Made by a program: the position numbers and the translations under genes | Source of the DNA: Flammeovirgaceae bacterium | GTDB taxonomy: Bacteria; Bacteroidota; Bacteroidia; Cytophagales; Cyclobacteriaceae | NCBI GenBank assembly: GCA_016709845.1 | Contig: JADJMA010000023.1 | Span: forward strand, 62,001-126,000 | Reading direction: 5' to 3' | DNA: 64,000 nucleotides | Notes under the pieces: generated by a model | Told to the model about the DNA's origin: nothing | Seen by the model: the letters and a program-made list of their open reading frames with translations, nothing else | Databases searched by the model: none | Shown here: positions 1 through 11,277 of the stretch, in pieces | Layout: each line of letters starts with the position of its first letter | How positions within the stretch are numbered: position 1 is the first letter of the stretch

Positions 1-3000
1 TCTTTAGCAGTGTCCACTAAATAGTAAATGACTGGCACTAAGAATACGGTTAAAATTAAGGAAGAAAGCAACCCGCCAATAATTACCCAAGCCAATCCAT
101 TTTTCCATTCGGCAGCTGTTCCTGTTGCCATGGCAATGGGCAGCATACCAACAACCATTGAAAGTGTTGTCATGAGGATAGGTCGCATACGTCCCTTCCC
201 TGCGATAATTAATGCTTCTTTAAAATGTTTTCCTTCGGCTTTTAACTGGTTGGTAAAATCTACGATTAAAATTGCATTTTTAACCACTAAGCCCATTAGC
301 ATAATTAAACCCAGTAAGGCAAATAAACTTAAATGGTTTAACGATAAATTCAATGCTAAAAAATGCCCCAATAATAGCTACCGGAATAGAAAATAAAACG
401 ACAAAGGGGTACACAAAACTATCGTAGAGGGCTACCATTATCAGGTAAATTAATATGAAAGAAATAAGGAGTACAGAACCCAATGCACCAAAACTATCAT
501 TCTGTCTTTTGATGTCGCTGCCCCAGGTCATTTGCATTCCAGTGGGTAACGGATTTTCTTTGATGTAAGCCACTACATCATCGGCTACAGTTCCTGAGGG
601 CCTGCCTAGTGCATCGGCTGTGAGGGTTACAGCTGCTTGGCGATCTTTTCGTTCTAATAATGAAGGTGAATTATCTTGCTCTATATTGGCAAATTGCGAA
701 ACTTCTACAGCTATTCCCATAGGGTTAATGATAGAAAGTTGTTGCACATCTTCGAAATTCTTTCGACTAAACTCATCTAACCATATTCTTACCGGATATT
801 CTATTCCGTTTTCGGTTAAGGTGGAATCATCATTTCCTGTAAAAGCTGTTCTCAGGTTTATCCCACATAAGCGGTGTTGAGCCCAAGGCGTTGCATTTTA
901 TCTTTGTCTGGAATTATTTTGTATTCGGGGCTACCAACTTCAACCGATAAACGCACATTATCTGCACCGGGTATTTTTTCTATAATTGTTTTTAAATCAT
1001 TACCACTTTGCATTACCAAATCCAAATTACTGCCACTCAACGTAATTTCGATAGGCGCAGTGCGGGGGATTAAACCCAAAGCAATCATCGAATAATTGAT
1101 GCTCGGAAATTTAAATTTCAATTCTTCCCGAAGCTTTTTCATAAATGTTTCTGTGGGTATATTTTCAATTTCCTTTTTAGCCTTCAGTTGAATGGTAAAT
1201 TCTGTTTTGTTAGCCGAACCAACGCCCAAGCTTCCAATACCCGTACTTGGCCCACCTATGTTGCTGAATACGGTTGAAACTTCAGCTTGATTGATGATAT
1301 AGGTTTCAATTTCAGTGGCAATCAAATTGTTTTGTTGTATTGAGGTTGATTTATCAAATTCCAAAGCCATCTTAAATTTTCCTGGTCGCCTGTTGCGATT
1401 AATTCTTTACCAATAATGCCTTGTTTCATCATACCTAAAGTCATTACAAAAAGTAACAGAACAATACCTGTAAAAATTAATTTATGGTTCAATACCCAAG
1501 TCAATAAACTACCATACCAAGTGATAAATTTCTCCAATTGATGTTCAAACCAAAGTAAGAAACGATTGAAAAAATTGGTGGGTTGCAAATCTTCTTTCTT
1601 TCCGATTCTGGAAGCCAACCAAGGCGTAAGCGTAAACCCAACCAATAAACTGGTGAGGGTAGAGGTGATTACCACTATCGAAAATTGTTTGAGCATATCA
1701 GCAACAAAAACCTGCAAGAAAAGAATGGGTAAGAAAACAACAACATCCACCAACGTGATGGACAAGGCAGCAAAGCCAATTTCCATGCGACCATCCATGG
1801 CAGCAGTTCGTTTTTCTTTCCTTTGTCTAAATGTTTTTGAATATTTTCTAAGACCACAACAGCATCATCAACCAAGATGCCTATGATTAAGGACATGGCC
1901 AGCAACGTCATTAAATTGAGCGTGTAACCCAACAACCACATTACGGCAAAGGCAGTAACTAACGAAGTGGGAATAGCTACGATTACAATTAATGAATTTC
2001 TTAAACTCCTTAGGAATAAAAGCATGACCAACGAAACCAAAATCACGGCTAAGATCAAATCAAAAACTACCGAATTGACAGCGGCAATGGTATTGTCGGT
2101 GCTATCATCGGCAATAATAAATTGTATACCTGAATTGGAATTTTGCTTTTCAATTGTTGCAAATTTTCTCGTACGAATTTTGAAACATCAACCGCATTGG
2201 CATCCCCTTGTTTTTTTATTAATAGTCCGATTCCATTTTGCCATTATAACGACTGATAGAAGTGGTTTCTTTGACGCCATCAATAACATTGGCTACATCT
2301 TTTACGTAGACAGGACTACCTGAAATGGCATGGCGACCTGAACGTTTTTAATATCTTCCTAAATTTGTAAATTTTCCTACTAACCGAACGGAGTTACTCT
2401 CCTTATCGGTTTGAACTTTTCCTGCGGGCAGATCTAACCCTGAACGATTAATTGCCTCAACAACCTGGTATAATGAAATTTTGTACAACTTCAATTTTCC
2501 CTGATTTACTTTTACTTGAATTTCTCTCTCTTCTCCTCCTAAAATAGTAATCTCTGCAACACCTTTTATTTGTTGGATTTGAGGTAGATAATCATCTTTC
2601 ATTTTTTGATAAAACTCGATTGCCGATAAGTTACTGGTTGCACTGATAGACATGATGGGCAAATCGTTTGGAGAGACTTTGCTCATCACCGGGCTTAAAA
2701 TGTCTTGCGGTAAATCTTTTCGGATATTGTCAATATAGCGTTGAGCATCCTGCATGGTTTTATCCAAATCCGTTTCGTATTTCAGATTGGCGATAATGAC
2801 CGAAGCATTCGGCAGCGATTTTGTAACCAAGTAGTCCACACCTTCCAGGTTAGATAAGGCATCTTCGATCTTTCGTGAAACAGAAGTTTCTACTTCGTTA
2901 GGTTCTGCCCCGGATAAACGGTTTTTATTACAACTACCGGTTGATTAAAATCCGGCATTAACTCATAACTCAAATTTTTAAATCCGATAACCCTAATAAA

Positions 3001-3065
3001 GTGAATACACTGAATAGCACTATTATTAGTGATGGGCGTTTGATTGAAATTTCTGTAATGTTCAT
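1..3065 (-). CDS. RND efflux transporter permease (AcrB/HAE1-like), several frameshifts, C-terminal tip cut by window edge
   Basis: Inner-membrane proton-driven pump of a tripartite efflux system. The start at 3065 gives the typical RND N-terminus (MNITEISIKRPSLIIVLFS), the first transmembrane helix. The fourth-helix motif GILVDDAVVVLEN with the paired Asp of the proton relay is readable around 1850-1900. Only about 15 residues seem to be missing at the window edge. The reading frame is broken at least five times (near 340, 750-860, 1350, 1750, 2060-2340 and 2850-2950). The break near 340 is repaired by one extra T in a T6 run, so these look like sequencing indels. It follows the adaptor gene by 12 bases and the TolC gene before that. 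Substrate unknown. Confidence 0.9.
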
Positions 3066-3077
3066 TTTCCGCTTATT

Positions 3078-4148
3078 TTATTTGACAGTTACATTAGCGC
3101 CATCAAAAAGATTTATAAAGCCATGGGTTACAATAATATCGCCTGCTTTCAGTCCACTTGACACCACTGTTTTGTTCTGTATTTTATTTGAGACTGTAAT
3201 ATTTTGTAAAATGGCTTTACCATTTCTAACAAGATAAACCTGCGATTGATTGGCTGTGCTAATAATGGCAGAGGTGGGGATTAGAAGGCCCTTTTCTTGT
3301 GAGCCGTTATTTAAATTCACTTTACCAAACATGCCTGATTTTATTTTTAAATCGGACGTATTATTTACTGCAAACTGTACAGGGAAACTACTTCCCATAT
3401 TTGCTTTACTACCAATCAAAGTAGCCTTTCCATTTAGCGAAATTTCATAATACGCATCTGCTGTGATCGTATAGATTTGACTTAACTTGAACAGTTTCAA
3501 ATCATTTTCTGCAACATTTACGGTGAATTTTAAATTTTTAATATCTGTGATTTGAAGTAGGGGAATTCCGGGCGCTGCAAAGGCACCTTCTTCGGTTAGC
3601 TTGGCAGTAACTACACCATTAAAAGGTGCTTTGATAGTTGTTTTGTTTATTTGTTCAAGTAAGGTGGCTCTTTGCACGTTTGTCGATTTTAGACCTAACG
3701 CTGCTTTCTCTAACTGTATGCCTTGTACCGCATCCGCGTTAGCTAAAATTGTGTAACGATTTACGTCCGCTTCCAAACCTTCAATTTGTACTTCAATAGT
3801 TTGCAACTGTAGTTTCAATAGGGTATTATCCAATAGCAATAATGATTGATCCTTGCTAACAATACTTCCAACGTCAACTAATATATCATTTATTTTACCC
3901 TGTATTTCAGCACTTATTTTGGTTTCCTTGTTAGATTCAAATGTCCCTGAATAGGAGAAATTAGCATTTATATTCTCTATTTGTAGCGTGTCTGCTTGGA
4001 CATGAACAGCTTGCTCCTTATCGTATTGATAAACTTTACTTTGTGTGGTTTCTTTGTTGTTCTTCAACTTAATAACCACAAAGACAATTAATATCAAGGG
4101 TATGATTATGTATAAAGCCTTTTTTACGGTTGATGGTTTTGTGTTCAT
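3078..4148 (-). CDS. Efflux RND transporter periplasmic adaptor subunit (HlyD/MFP family)
   Basis: Membrane fusion protein of 356 aa linking the RND pump to the TolC channel. A single N-terminal membrane anchor (ALYIIIPLILIVFVVI, residues 11-26) is followed by a lipoyl half (GKINDILVDVGSIV), a short coiled-coil hairpin, the second lipoyl half (APFNGVVTAKLTEEGAF) and beta-barrel/membrane-proximal domains (about 200-356). The frame is intact. It starts 5 bases after the TolC gene stop and ends 12 bases before the RND gene, so the three are co-transcribed. Confidence 0.92.
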   Translation of the reverse strand: MNTKPSTVKKALYIIIPLILIVFVVIKLKNNKETTQSKVYQYDKEQAVHVQADTLQIENINANFSYSGTFESNKETKISAEIQGKINDILVDVGSIVSKDQSLLLLDNTLLKLQLQTIEVQIEGLEADVNRYTILANADAVQGIQLEKAALGLKSTNVQRATLLEQINKTTIKAPFNGVVTAKLTEEGAFAAPGIPLLQITDIKNLKFTVNVAENDLKLFKLSQIYTITADAYYEISLNGKATLIGSKANMGSSFPVQFAVNNTSDLKIKSGMFGKVNLNNGSQEKGLLIPTSAIISTANQSQVYLVRNGKAILQNITVSNKIQNKTVVSSGLKAGDIIVTHGFINLFDGANVTVK

Positions 4149-4153
4149 TTTAA

Positions 4154-5490
4154 CTAGTAGTTAGTTGTTGAAATATTTCCAGTTAACTTTTTAAGTTCTA
4201 AATCTGCTTTCAGGTAATCAATTACTGTAGTGAGATACGTTTGTTGAGCTTCACGCAAGGCGTTGTCAGCAAGCAAAATATCTGTTAGGCTTGCTGTTCC
4301 TTGTTTTTGCTGAAGAATAGTTTGCTCATAAATGTTTTGTGCTAAATTGATTTGCTCGGTTGTCGTTTCTACTGATTTTGTGGTAAGTTTTCTTTGAAGT
4401 TTTGCATTATTAATCTGCATTGTAGTTTGCTCGCTTAGCAAGCTTATTTGCAGATCATTATTTTTTAACTCAATTTTTTCTGATCGGCTTTTCGTTGAGT
4501 AGTGAATCCATTAAATAGCGGATAAGAGAGTTGAATGCCTGCAAACCCAATAGGATAGAACTTAAGAAAATCATTTGGTTTTTTGTCGTAGCCAAAACCG
4601 GCTGTTCCATAGGTTCCAATAAGATTTAGTGAAGGCAATGACCTTGATTTATTTAAGGTATGGAGTTCGCTGGTTAATAATTGGTTCTGGGTTTTTGCTA
4701 TCCGGATATCTACCGTTGGCGATAGAGTATATTCTTGCGAGTTTTGATATGGAATGTTTGATTCAATTTCAAGATTTTGGTCAATTGAAATGCCCATTGC
4801 AAATTTTAATGCATTTAAGACTTGCTCGTATTTGCTGCTAATACTCTCTTTTTGTGTAGCTAATTGGGATACCTGTAATTTGACTTTGCTTACATCGGTG
4901 CCTTTGGCGAGTAATTGTTCGTTGAGTAATTGTATGTTTTTCAATAACATTTTAGCATTTACAAGATTACCTTCTGTAAAGGCTAATTGATGAAGTAAAA
5001 TTTGCGTGTTGTAATACAGGTTAGATATTTCAAAATAGATATACTCTTCTGTCTTTTTGTATTGTAATTCCACTAATTCTGACGCAACAGCAGAAGTTTG
5101 AACTGCTCCATACACTTGCGGATTATACAAGGACATCATCAATTGTAGATTTGCAGTGATATTATGCGGTACGCCAAACTGAATTGCCTTGAATTCCCAA
5201 TCTGGAGCCGTTGAATTAAATGTTGACAATGGCATAAGTTGATAAGGCAGATTTGTAAAATACTTGTAATCCGCATTGGCTGTTATTTTAGGAAGTAGAT
5301 TGGCTTTAGCTTCTTTTTGCTTTTGCTCACCAATAGCAATGCTATTTCTACTCATTTGCAGGTTTTTATTGTGAACCTGTGCTGTATCAATACACTGTTG
5401 CAACGACCACACTTGACCATGGCCGCTAGTCCACACAAGCAAAAGCAAGGTAACAAGGAATGTATGTTTGTAAATACTCACTAACTTCAT
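4154..5490 (-). CDS. TolC family outer membrane efflux protein (one frameshift)
   Basis: Outer-membrane channel of the tripartite pump, about 445 aa once repaired. An N-terminal signal peptide (TFLVTLLLLVWTSGHGQ) is followed by the TolC start LQQCIDTAQVHNKNLQ and long helical repeats (SSKYEQVLNALKFAMG). The frame breaks at the T6 run at 4475-4480. Adding one base turns the premature stop into the continuous QRKADQKKIELKNNDLQIS and makes the length divisible by three. The change is most simply a sequencing deletion. The gene is 97 bases downstream of DUF302 and 5 bases upstream of the adaptor. Confidence 0.88.
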
Positions 5491-5587
5491 CGGATAATTT
5501 TTTTTTGTTATCGGCTTACCTAATGTATTTCAGATTAGGGTTAATTTTAGTTTAATTGAATTAGAAACTAAACGCGATGCCTCTGAT

Positions 5588-5977
5588 TTATATATTGTTT
5601 AAAGCTGTTCTTAATTTTTCTTCTATCTTAGTTGCAGCTTGAGCTAATTCGTTGTTTCCAATACCACTCATAGCCACTAAAGGGGCAATCATAGCGACTT
5701 CAACATCACCGTTTGCTAATTCACGTATGGTTACGTTGCAAGGCAACAGGGTGCTTACCGTGGGTTCAATGCTCAGTACTTTGTCGGCATAAACCGGATT
5801 ACAAGCACCTAAAATGACATGAGGCAAATAATCTTTATTCAGTTTGCTTTTCATGGTAGCTTGCAAGTCAATTTCAGTTAATACACCAAAACCTTCCTTT
5901 TTCAATTCTGTTACTACCTTGGGGCGTATGGCTGCCAGGGTAGTGCCTGCGATTATTTTTGAATTGTAATATTTCAT
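5588..5977 (-). CDS. DUF302 domain-containing protein
   Basis: Small soluble protein of 129 aa matching DUF302 in length and pattern: an N-terminal alpha/beta part, then LGACNPVYADKVLSIEPTVS and LPCNVTIREL, the family's most recognisable stretches. The biochemical role of DUF302 is not established. Many members sit beside redox, copper or efflux genes. Here it lies between the TetR-regulated membrane genes and tolC, so it is probably part of the efflux operon. No signal peptide is visible. The frame is intact. Confidence 0.85.
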   Translation of the reverse strand: MKYYNSKIIAGTTLAAIRPKVVTELKKEGFGVLTEIDLQATMKSKLNKDYLPHVILGACNPVYADKVLSIEPTVSTLLPCNVTIRELANGDVEVAMIAPLVAMSGIGNNELAQAATKIEEKLRTALNNI

Positions 5978-6064
5978 ATCTTTTTATTTTTGGTTTTATT
6001 TTTTCGACTATAAATTCGTCTTAATTAGTTTTCTGTATACCCAACAGCTTGTTCGGTAAGAATT

Positions 6065-6463
6065 TTAGTCATTGTGATTTGTTTTTTTTGTAATACTATA
6101 ATATGCGGTGTAAGTGAAAATTAGTGTTAGGGAGATTCTAAAAATCATGGCGCCTACAGTTTTGGTTTCATAAATACCACCCGTGGCTATATGAATAAAT
6201 AGCCCAATAAGTGCTAATACTAAAAGAAGCACTGACGCTGCCAAAATGGGTGTAGTCCATTTTTTGTTTTTACAAAACCCATAGACGGCAAACAGATAAA
6301 TGATACTACTAATAAAATTTGCCCAAACTATAAATAGAACATAGTTTCCCTCTTTGGCTCTAATGTCAAACAAATCGAAGATTATGGATGTGCTTAAAAA
6401 CAACGTAAGTAAACCGAAGGCTAATAAAATGGCTGCGGCTATTTTTGGAATATATTTTTTCAT
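6065..6463 (-). CDS. Small four-helix membrane protein, unknown function
   Basis: 132 aa with four hydrophobic segments (about residues 7-28, 40-62, 70-92 and 104-123). I do not recognise a family. Its ATG overlaps the stop of the repaired tetR gene in an ATGA arrangement (6460-6463), a sign of translational coupling. It therefore belongs to the same operon as the regulator and the efflux genes. An A8 run just before the stop makes the last few residues uncertain. Confidence 0.7.
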   Translation of the reverse strand: MKKYIPKIAAAILLAFGLLTLFLSTSIIFDLFDIRAKEGNYVLFIVWANFISSIIYLFAVYGFCKNKKWTTPILAASVLLLVLALIGLFIHIATGGIYETKTVGAMIFRISLTLIFTYTAYYSITKKTNHND

Positions 6464-7052
6464 TTCTCTATCATTTTTAAAATTCCGTTTAATACACTAG
6501 TTCCGTTATTTATCAAATGCGACTTATTACCAGAAAGTTTCCATTTTAAAACGACCATTCTCATACTGCCCATAATTATTGTTGTGATCGGCTCAGCACC
6601 TAATATTTTTCCATAGACTCCTTCGTTTTGGCCTTTTACTATAAGTCCTTGGATATTTTTTGCATCAGAGCCATCATGACGGAAATCTTTTCACTTAATT
6701 CTTTATTAAATTGAAATATTCCTTCTGAGAAAATCACACTAACGATGGCCGGTTTTTGTGTAAAGCTTTTAAGTTGGGATGCAAATATTTGTCTTAAGAG
6801 TTCAGAAGGTTCCTTTTTTTTATCAGCGACCAGAGTAGCTATCCGCTCATTCATTTCTAAAATGTAATACGTTAATAATCCTAGTAATATTTCGTTTTTA
6901 CTTTTAAAATGGCGGTATAAGGCGGCCTCCGACAACCGGAGATCAGCAGCTAAGTTCTTTATAGTTAATTCCTGTATCCCAAATTTATCAATACGAAGCG
7001 TTGCGGCTTCCATTATTTCTATTTGTCTCTCGGTAAAATCTTTTGGTTTCAT
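6460..7052 (-). CDS. TetR/AcrR family transcriptional regulator (one frameshift)
   Basis: About 197 aa after repair. The N-terminal helix-turn-helix is clear: RQIEIMEAATLRIDKFGIQ, then LAADLRLSEAALYRHFKSKN, typical of TetR repressors. The C-terminal ligand domain is cut by a frameshift near 6640. Reading on in the next frame continues with GQNEGVYGKILGAEPITTII to a TGA at 6460 that overlaps the next gene's ATG. One missing base restores a length divisible by three. Its own start overlaps the stop of the upstream membrane gene (ATGA at 7049-7052). A palindrome 20 bases before the operon is its probable operator. Confidence 0.85.
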
Positions 7053-7455
7053 TTAGTTAGCTTTAAGTTCATGAACGAAAATCCTAACCAAATTACTGAC
7101 ACGGTCATTGCAATGGCTCCAATTAAAACTAATGCCGGAGGTAATCCGAAATACACTTCGGTCAAGATTCCAATGGGCATTAACAATCCGGTTAGTGCCA
7201 ACCAGGAAATAGTCTTCACGTTTTTAGTTTGTCTCTAAAATGCAATAGCAGATAACCAATAAGGATATTTAGAAAAGCAAATAGGTTTCCGTGAACGTGT
7301 GCCAGCCTGCTTTCAAAATGTTTTCCGTTACTATACGAGCTCACCCATTCTTCTTTACCCGGAGCAAAGTCACGCAAGTAAATTAATAGAAACCCATAAG
7401 GCATAAAGAGCCCCATGGTGAGGAATCCAATCGAGATGTTGTTCTTGCCGTTCAT
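7049..7455 (-). CDS. Small four-helix membrane protein with His-x-His motif (one frameshift)
   Basis: About 135 aa when one A is added in the A5 run around 7218-7222, where a premature stop otherwise follows FRDKLKT. Repaired, it carries four membrane helices (about 10-27, 50-70, 80-97, 107-127). Helix 2 begins with RLAHVHGNLFAFLN, which puts two histidines at the membrane face and could bind a metal or haem. I cannot assign a family. Its stop overlaps the tetR start (ATGA), so it is the first gene of the regulator/efflux operon and directly follows the operator-like palindrome. Confidence 0.65.
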
Positions 7456-7475
7456 TTTGTTTAAAATATTAATGT

Positions 7476-7491
7476 AAGTGAGCGTTCACTT
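7476..7491. promoter_or_regulatory. Probable TetR operator in front of the efflux operon
   Basis: AAGTGA-GCGT-TCACTT is a perfect 6-base inverted repeat around 4 bases, centred about 28 bases before the first ATG of the operon (7455). Size, symmetry and place fit a TetR-family operator, and a TetR gene is second in the operon, so autoregulation of the whole efflux operon is likely. That the local TetR binds it is inference. Confidence 0.65.
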
Positions 7492-7807
7492 GCAAACATA
7501 CGAAAATTAATTTTAGTTCTATAACTATTGAAGAAGTTTCAAAATGTTGCGAAAATCACTTGGTACGCGGGTTAATTTGATTTTTGTCACTTTAAAATGG
7601 ACTGACGGGGTTTCTTTTGCTTTTCTAAGCAAACAGCCATTTCACACAATTCTACTATAATTAAAGCACCCCAATTCAGGCCTTTATTTTTTGCAACGTA
7701 GAAAGAGAATTTGCAAATTCTGATAGAAAATGAGATACTATTTCATTTCGGCTCTTATGCTGCTTAACCTGACTAAGGTTATTTTCAGCCAAGAGGTGAC
7801 AGTGTGT
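7492..7807. other. Intergenic region with a signal-peptide remnant
   Basis: No full gene seen. A plus-strand 28-codon frame at 7730-7816 reads MRYYFISALMLLNLTKVIFS, a signal-peptide-like start that then runs into a stop. It may be the leftover head of a deleted secreted-protein gene, or chance. The region also contains the promoter side of the efflux operon. Confidence 0.35.
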
Positions 7808-9534
7808 TTATCCTAATATCTTTCTTGTTATAGCCCTGCCAATAAATCGAACTTTATCGCGAAAGGGAAAATTTTCTAAAACCGATTTCACGACACCTTT
7901 GGTAAACCGGGTTCGTTTTTTATAATCTATAAACACGTCAACCAAAACAATTTTATTGGCCTTAGCCTCCTGGAGTGCTGCACTAATATTTTGATCTATC
8001 AGAGCGTCATCTTCTATAGCCAGGTAGGTGGCACCCACAGCGTTTGCAATGCCTTCTAATTTAAAATCCCCTAATTGTGTGGATGTCTTTCTATTATAAG
8101 GGATTTCTTGACCTTGTGATATCTGAGAAAGCTCGCCATCATGAAAAACAAAAATTACAATCCCCAAATTATTTCGTGTTGCCGTTAACAACTCCAGCCC
8201 AGTCATAAGAAAAGCACCATCACCAACAATTCCAATAACCTGTTTGTCTGGATTAACAAACTTAGCTCCTATGGTTGCGGGTACACAGTACCCCATGCAA
8301 TTGAAATCGGTAGGACTAATTAAATGTTTGCTTTTTAAATTTTGAAATAACTCTACGGTAAGGAAGGTATGATTGCCATCATCTACAACAGTAATGGCAT
8401 CATTTTCAAGATTGCTTCTTAAACTCTTAAAGAAATGATAGGGATTGACCCGATCGAATTTATAATCGGACCATTCTTTATAATAAGCCTGTTTATCTTT
8501 TGCAATGGAACTGATTAAATGCGGATCAGTTTTTTGGATATTCTTTTTTGTGAGCTCTGTTAACAGATATTCTAAAATCTGCTTTGCATCACCTTGTATG
8601 GCCAGTTTACTCTTGTAATTTTTGTCGAAAACATTTTCATCTATATCAATATGGATAAGGTTTTCGGGAACTTCTGCGCTAAAGCTTCCTGTAGGCAGTT
8701 CTGCAAATCTTGTTCCTACCGCAATTAGACAATCAACATCTTTAAATGCATTTTCAGAAGCGGGTACAGATGCTGGACCAAACCCCATTCCGGTGAATAA
8801 TGGATGATCACCAGGAAACACGCTATAGCCTTGCAGTGTGGTAGATATGGGAGCATTTAGTCGCTCTGCAACTTGTATACTTATGGCAGTCGCCTCTTTG
8901 GCGCCCCACCCTAAAAACAATCCTACTTTTTTAGATTCTGAAATGATTTGAATCGCATCATCGATTTTAGACCCGAATATGGCTGGTTTACTTTCAGGTT
9001 TTTTATAGGTTAATATTTCCGAAACTTCCCCTTTAAACAATTGAATGTTTGCGGGGATCTCAATAAAGACCGGACCAGGGTTTCCGGAAATCGCGATGTT
9101 ATAGGCATCAAAAATACTGGGCATTATTTCCTGATGGCTTTTTATCTTGTACGTCTTTTAGTGATCCCGCTTAATACCGAATGCATGTCCCATTCGTGAA
9201 GCTGATAACTTTTATTCACATCTGTACGAATTCCACCTGAGATGATAAGCATAGGAATGCCATCTAAAAAAGCTTCGCCAATGCCACTTAAAGCATGGGT
9301 GATCCCAGCTGCAGGTACAATAACCAACGTTCCGATATTATCTGAAGTACGACTTACCGCATCGGCCATAAACGCACCGCCACCTTCATGTGTAACTAAT
9401 ATAGGTGTGATCTTTTCGGACTTGTTCAATTCATCATAAATCTCAGTATTATGTACACCGGGAACACCAAACGTATGTGATATAGGTAATTGCTCTAAGG
9501 CGTTAACAACTAACCATGCACCTGTTTTATTCAT
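7808..9534 (-). CDS. Thiamine diphosphate-dependent enzyme, acetolactate synthase/benzoylformate decarboxylase-like (one frameshift)
   Basis: About 575 aa after adding one base near 9160. It has the three-domain ThDP fold: N-terminal PYR domain (SHTFGVPGVHNTEIYDEL, with the catalytic-Glu region at THEGGGAFMADA), a central domain with GTRFAELPTGSFSAE, and a C-terminal PP domain with the ThDP/Mg motif GDGAFLMTGLELLTATRNN. It carries out chemistry on 2-keto acids or acyloins; the exact substrate cannot be read. It sits 13 bases after an FAD dehydrogenase gene, so both probably act on one pathway. No small regulatory subunit (ilvN) is nearby, which argues against a biosynthetic acetolactate synthase. 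Confidence 0.82.
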
Positions 9535-9547
9535 AGAAAATCTATTT

Positions 9548-11167
9548 TTAAAATTTTATTCCTGCTATACTTGCTCCGGCTACTCGCCCTGTTAATATAC
9601 AAGATCCTAAAAAAGTACCTTCTAATGATCGGGCTCCATGAATGCCCCCGCCTCCAAATCCTGCAGATTCGCCAACAGCATAGAGTCCTGAGATAACCTC
9701 ACCCTCTTTATTGATTACTTGTGAATTTAAATTGGTAGGTATGCCACCCAAACTTTTTCTGCTCAAAATATATTGTTTGACTGCAATTAATGGCCCTGCT
9801 TTGGGGTCTACTATCTTTTGAAATTTTGAGGTTCTGATTTTATCTCCGCTATACAATCTAAAGTTAATTAATCGTCTTAACTGTTCATCATTAAAATGGG
9901 ATTTCCCTCTATCGATTTCCTCGTCATAATTTTGTAAATCTTTTTTAAGCGTCTCCAAATCCACTAAGTCAGTATTACTTTGTTGATTCATTTTTTCAAC
10001 CAACTCATCAACCGTGTTAGCCACCACAAAGTGATCCGATTCGTCAATCAATCTATTGATTAATCTTTTGTTGCCGAATAAAACATCTTTTATCATCGTT
10101 AATTTATTCTTGTTCCTGAAAGCCGTCATATATTCTGAACCCGAAACAGCTAATTCCTTAATGGCAATTTTCCAGTTCATCACACTCCATGAGTACTGAT
10201 GCTTTGTCTTAAGTATGTTTTCCACAAAAAACAAAGTATCAGTATACCCAACTAACGGGGGTTGAAACCGCTTGCCTGTGGAGTCGACCCAAATAGCAGA
10301 TCTGGGTGGAACCAGGCTTAACCCGTCTCTGAATTTTCCTTTTTCCGGGTTGGGAGTGGGAATTCCGGCAGCATAGTGCCATTGTCTATTTAAGTTGGTT
10401 GAATGTATTCCCTTTCGTTCCAGATCCAAATGTATTGTTCCATCAGCATATTGATGCGATCCATTTAATAATGTATCGGGTGGAGTACCGAGGTTAGGAT
10501 GCCAATGTTTCTTAACCAACTCCAAATCACCGCCTGTAATTCCTCCCGAGGCAATGACTATATTTTTTGCTGTAATGCTTACTCTTTGTTTTGTTGATTC
10601 ATCAAAAACGTCAACACCTACCGCTTTTTTATTTTCTATCGCAATAGACTCCACCTTGTGTTGAAACTTTATCTCCAGGTTCTCCTTATTTTTATGATTC
10701 AGTAAATAGTTTACAACCTGATTAGATAAATCATATCCGGTTCCCCAGGTTATATGCCATCGGGGAACCGAATTTCCCTTAACATACATACCGCGTTCCG
10801 GCCAATTTACAACAGGAAGAAACCCAACATTTTTATCGATAAGCCAGTTGTAAATAATAGAAATGGAATGATCTGAATAAAACTTAGCCCATTTCGCGCC
10901 TAAACAATCTCTGTCAGTGAATTCACCATAACGCATCCAGTCCTCATAAAGTAATGTGGCTGAATCTTTAATTCCTGCTCTTTTTTGCTGAGGTGTACCC
11001 GAAAATAAAATACCACCAAAAGATTTTTTTGCCAATCCTCCAAAATTTTCCTCAATATCTCTTTCAATAATAAGAACCTTTTTATCGTTATCGAGTAGTT
11101 CGATGGCTGCCGATATTCCTGCCAATCCACCTCCCACTATTACGTTTTCGTATTTAAGAATATTCAT
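9548..11167 (-). CDS. FAD-binding dehydrogenase (fumarate reductase / ketosteroid dehydrogenase-like flavoprotein)
   Basis: 539 aa, intact. N-terminal Rossmann motif VGGGLAGISAAIELL (about 11-25) and then the ADP-binding acidic end (LIIERD). The middle has FGGILFSGTPQQKRAG, as in the FAD-binding dehydrogenase group. The C-terminal FAD loop is GLYAVGESAGFGGGGIHGAR (about 490-510). Members reduce or dehydrogenate C-C bonds next to carbonyls, but the substrate is not predictable here. It lies directly upstream of the ThDP enzyme, same strand, 13-base gap. Confidence 0.85.
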   Translation of the reverse strand: MNILKYENVIVGGGLAGISAAIELLDNDKKVLIIERDIEENFGGLAKKSFGGILFSGTPQQKRAGIKDSATLLYEDWMRYGEFTDRDCLGAKWAKFYSDHSISIIYNWLIDKNVGFLPVVNWPERGMYVKGNSVPRWHITWGTGYDLSNQVVNYLLNHKNKENLEIKFQHKVESIAIENKKAVGVDVFDESTKQRVSITAKNIVIASGGITGGDLELVKKHWHPNLGTPPDTLLNGSHQYADGTIHLDLERKGIHSTNLNRQWHYAAGIPTPNPEKGKFRDGLSLVPPRSAIWVDSTGKRFQPPLVGYTDTLFFVENILKTKHQYSWSVMNWKIAIKELAVSGSEYMTAFRNKNKLTMIKDVLFGNKRLINRLIDESDHFVVANTVDELVEKMNQQSNTDLVDLETLKKDLQNYDEEIDRGKSHFNDEQLRRLINFRLYSGDKIRTSKFQKIVDPKAGPLIAVKQYILSRKSLGGIPTNLNSQVINKEGEVISGLYAVGESAGFGGGGIHGARSLEGTFLGSCILTGRVAGASIAGIKF

Positions 11168-11277
11168 AAATTGTTTTCAGAATGAAGGCAAACGACCATG
11201 TAACTGCCGACTCCTCACATAGGTCACTACCAAAATAATACTTTTGTGACTCCTATCAAATTCAAAGAATGGCGCAT

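Noticed and set aside
28..396. Plus-strand open frame antisense to the RND gene
   Set aside because: It is a shadow of the RND coding sequence with no start context or family match.
7808..9534. Naming the ThDP enzyme ilvB
   Set aside because: No regulatory subunit or ilv genes nearby, and the neighbour is an FAD dehydrogenase. Substrate cannot be read from sequence.
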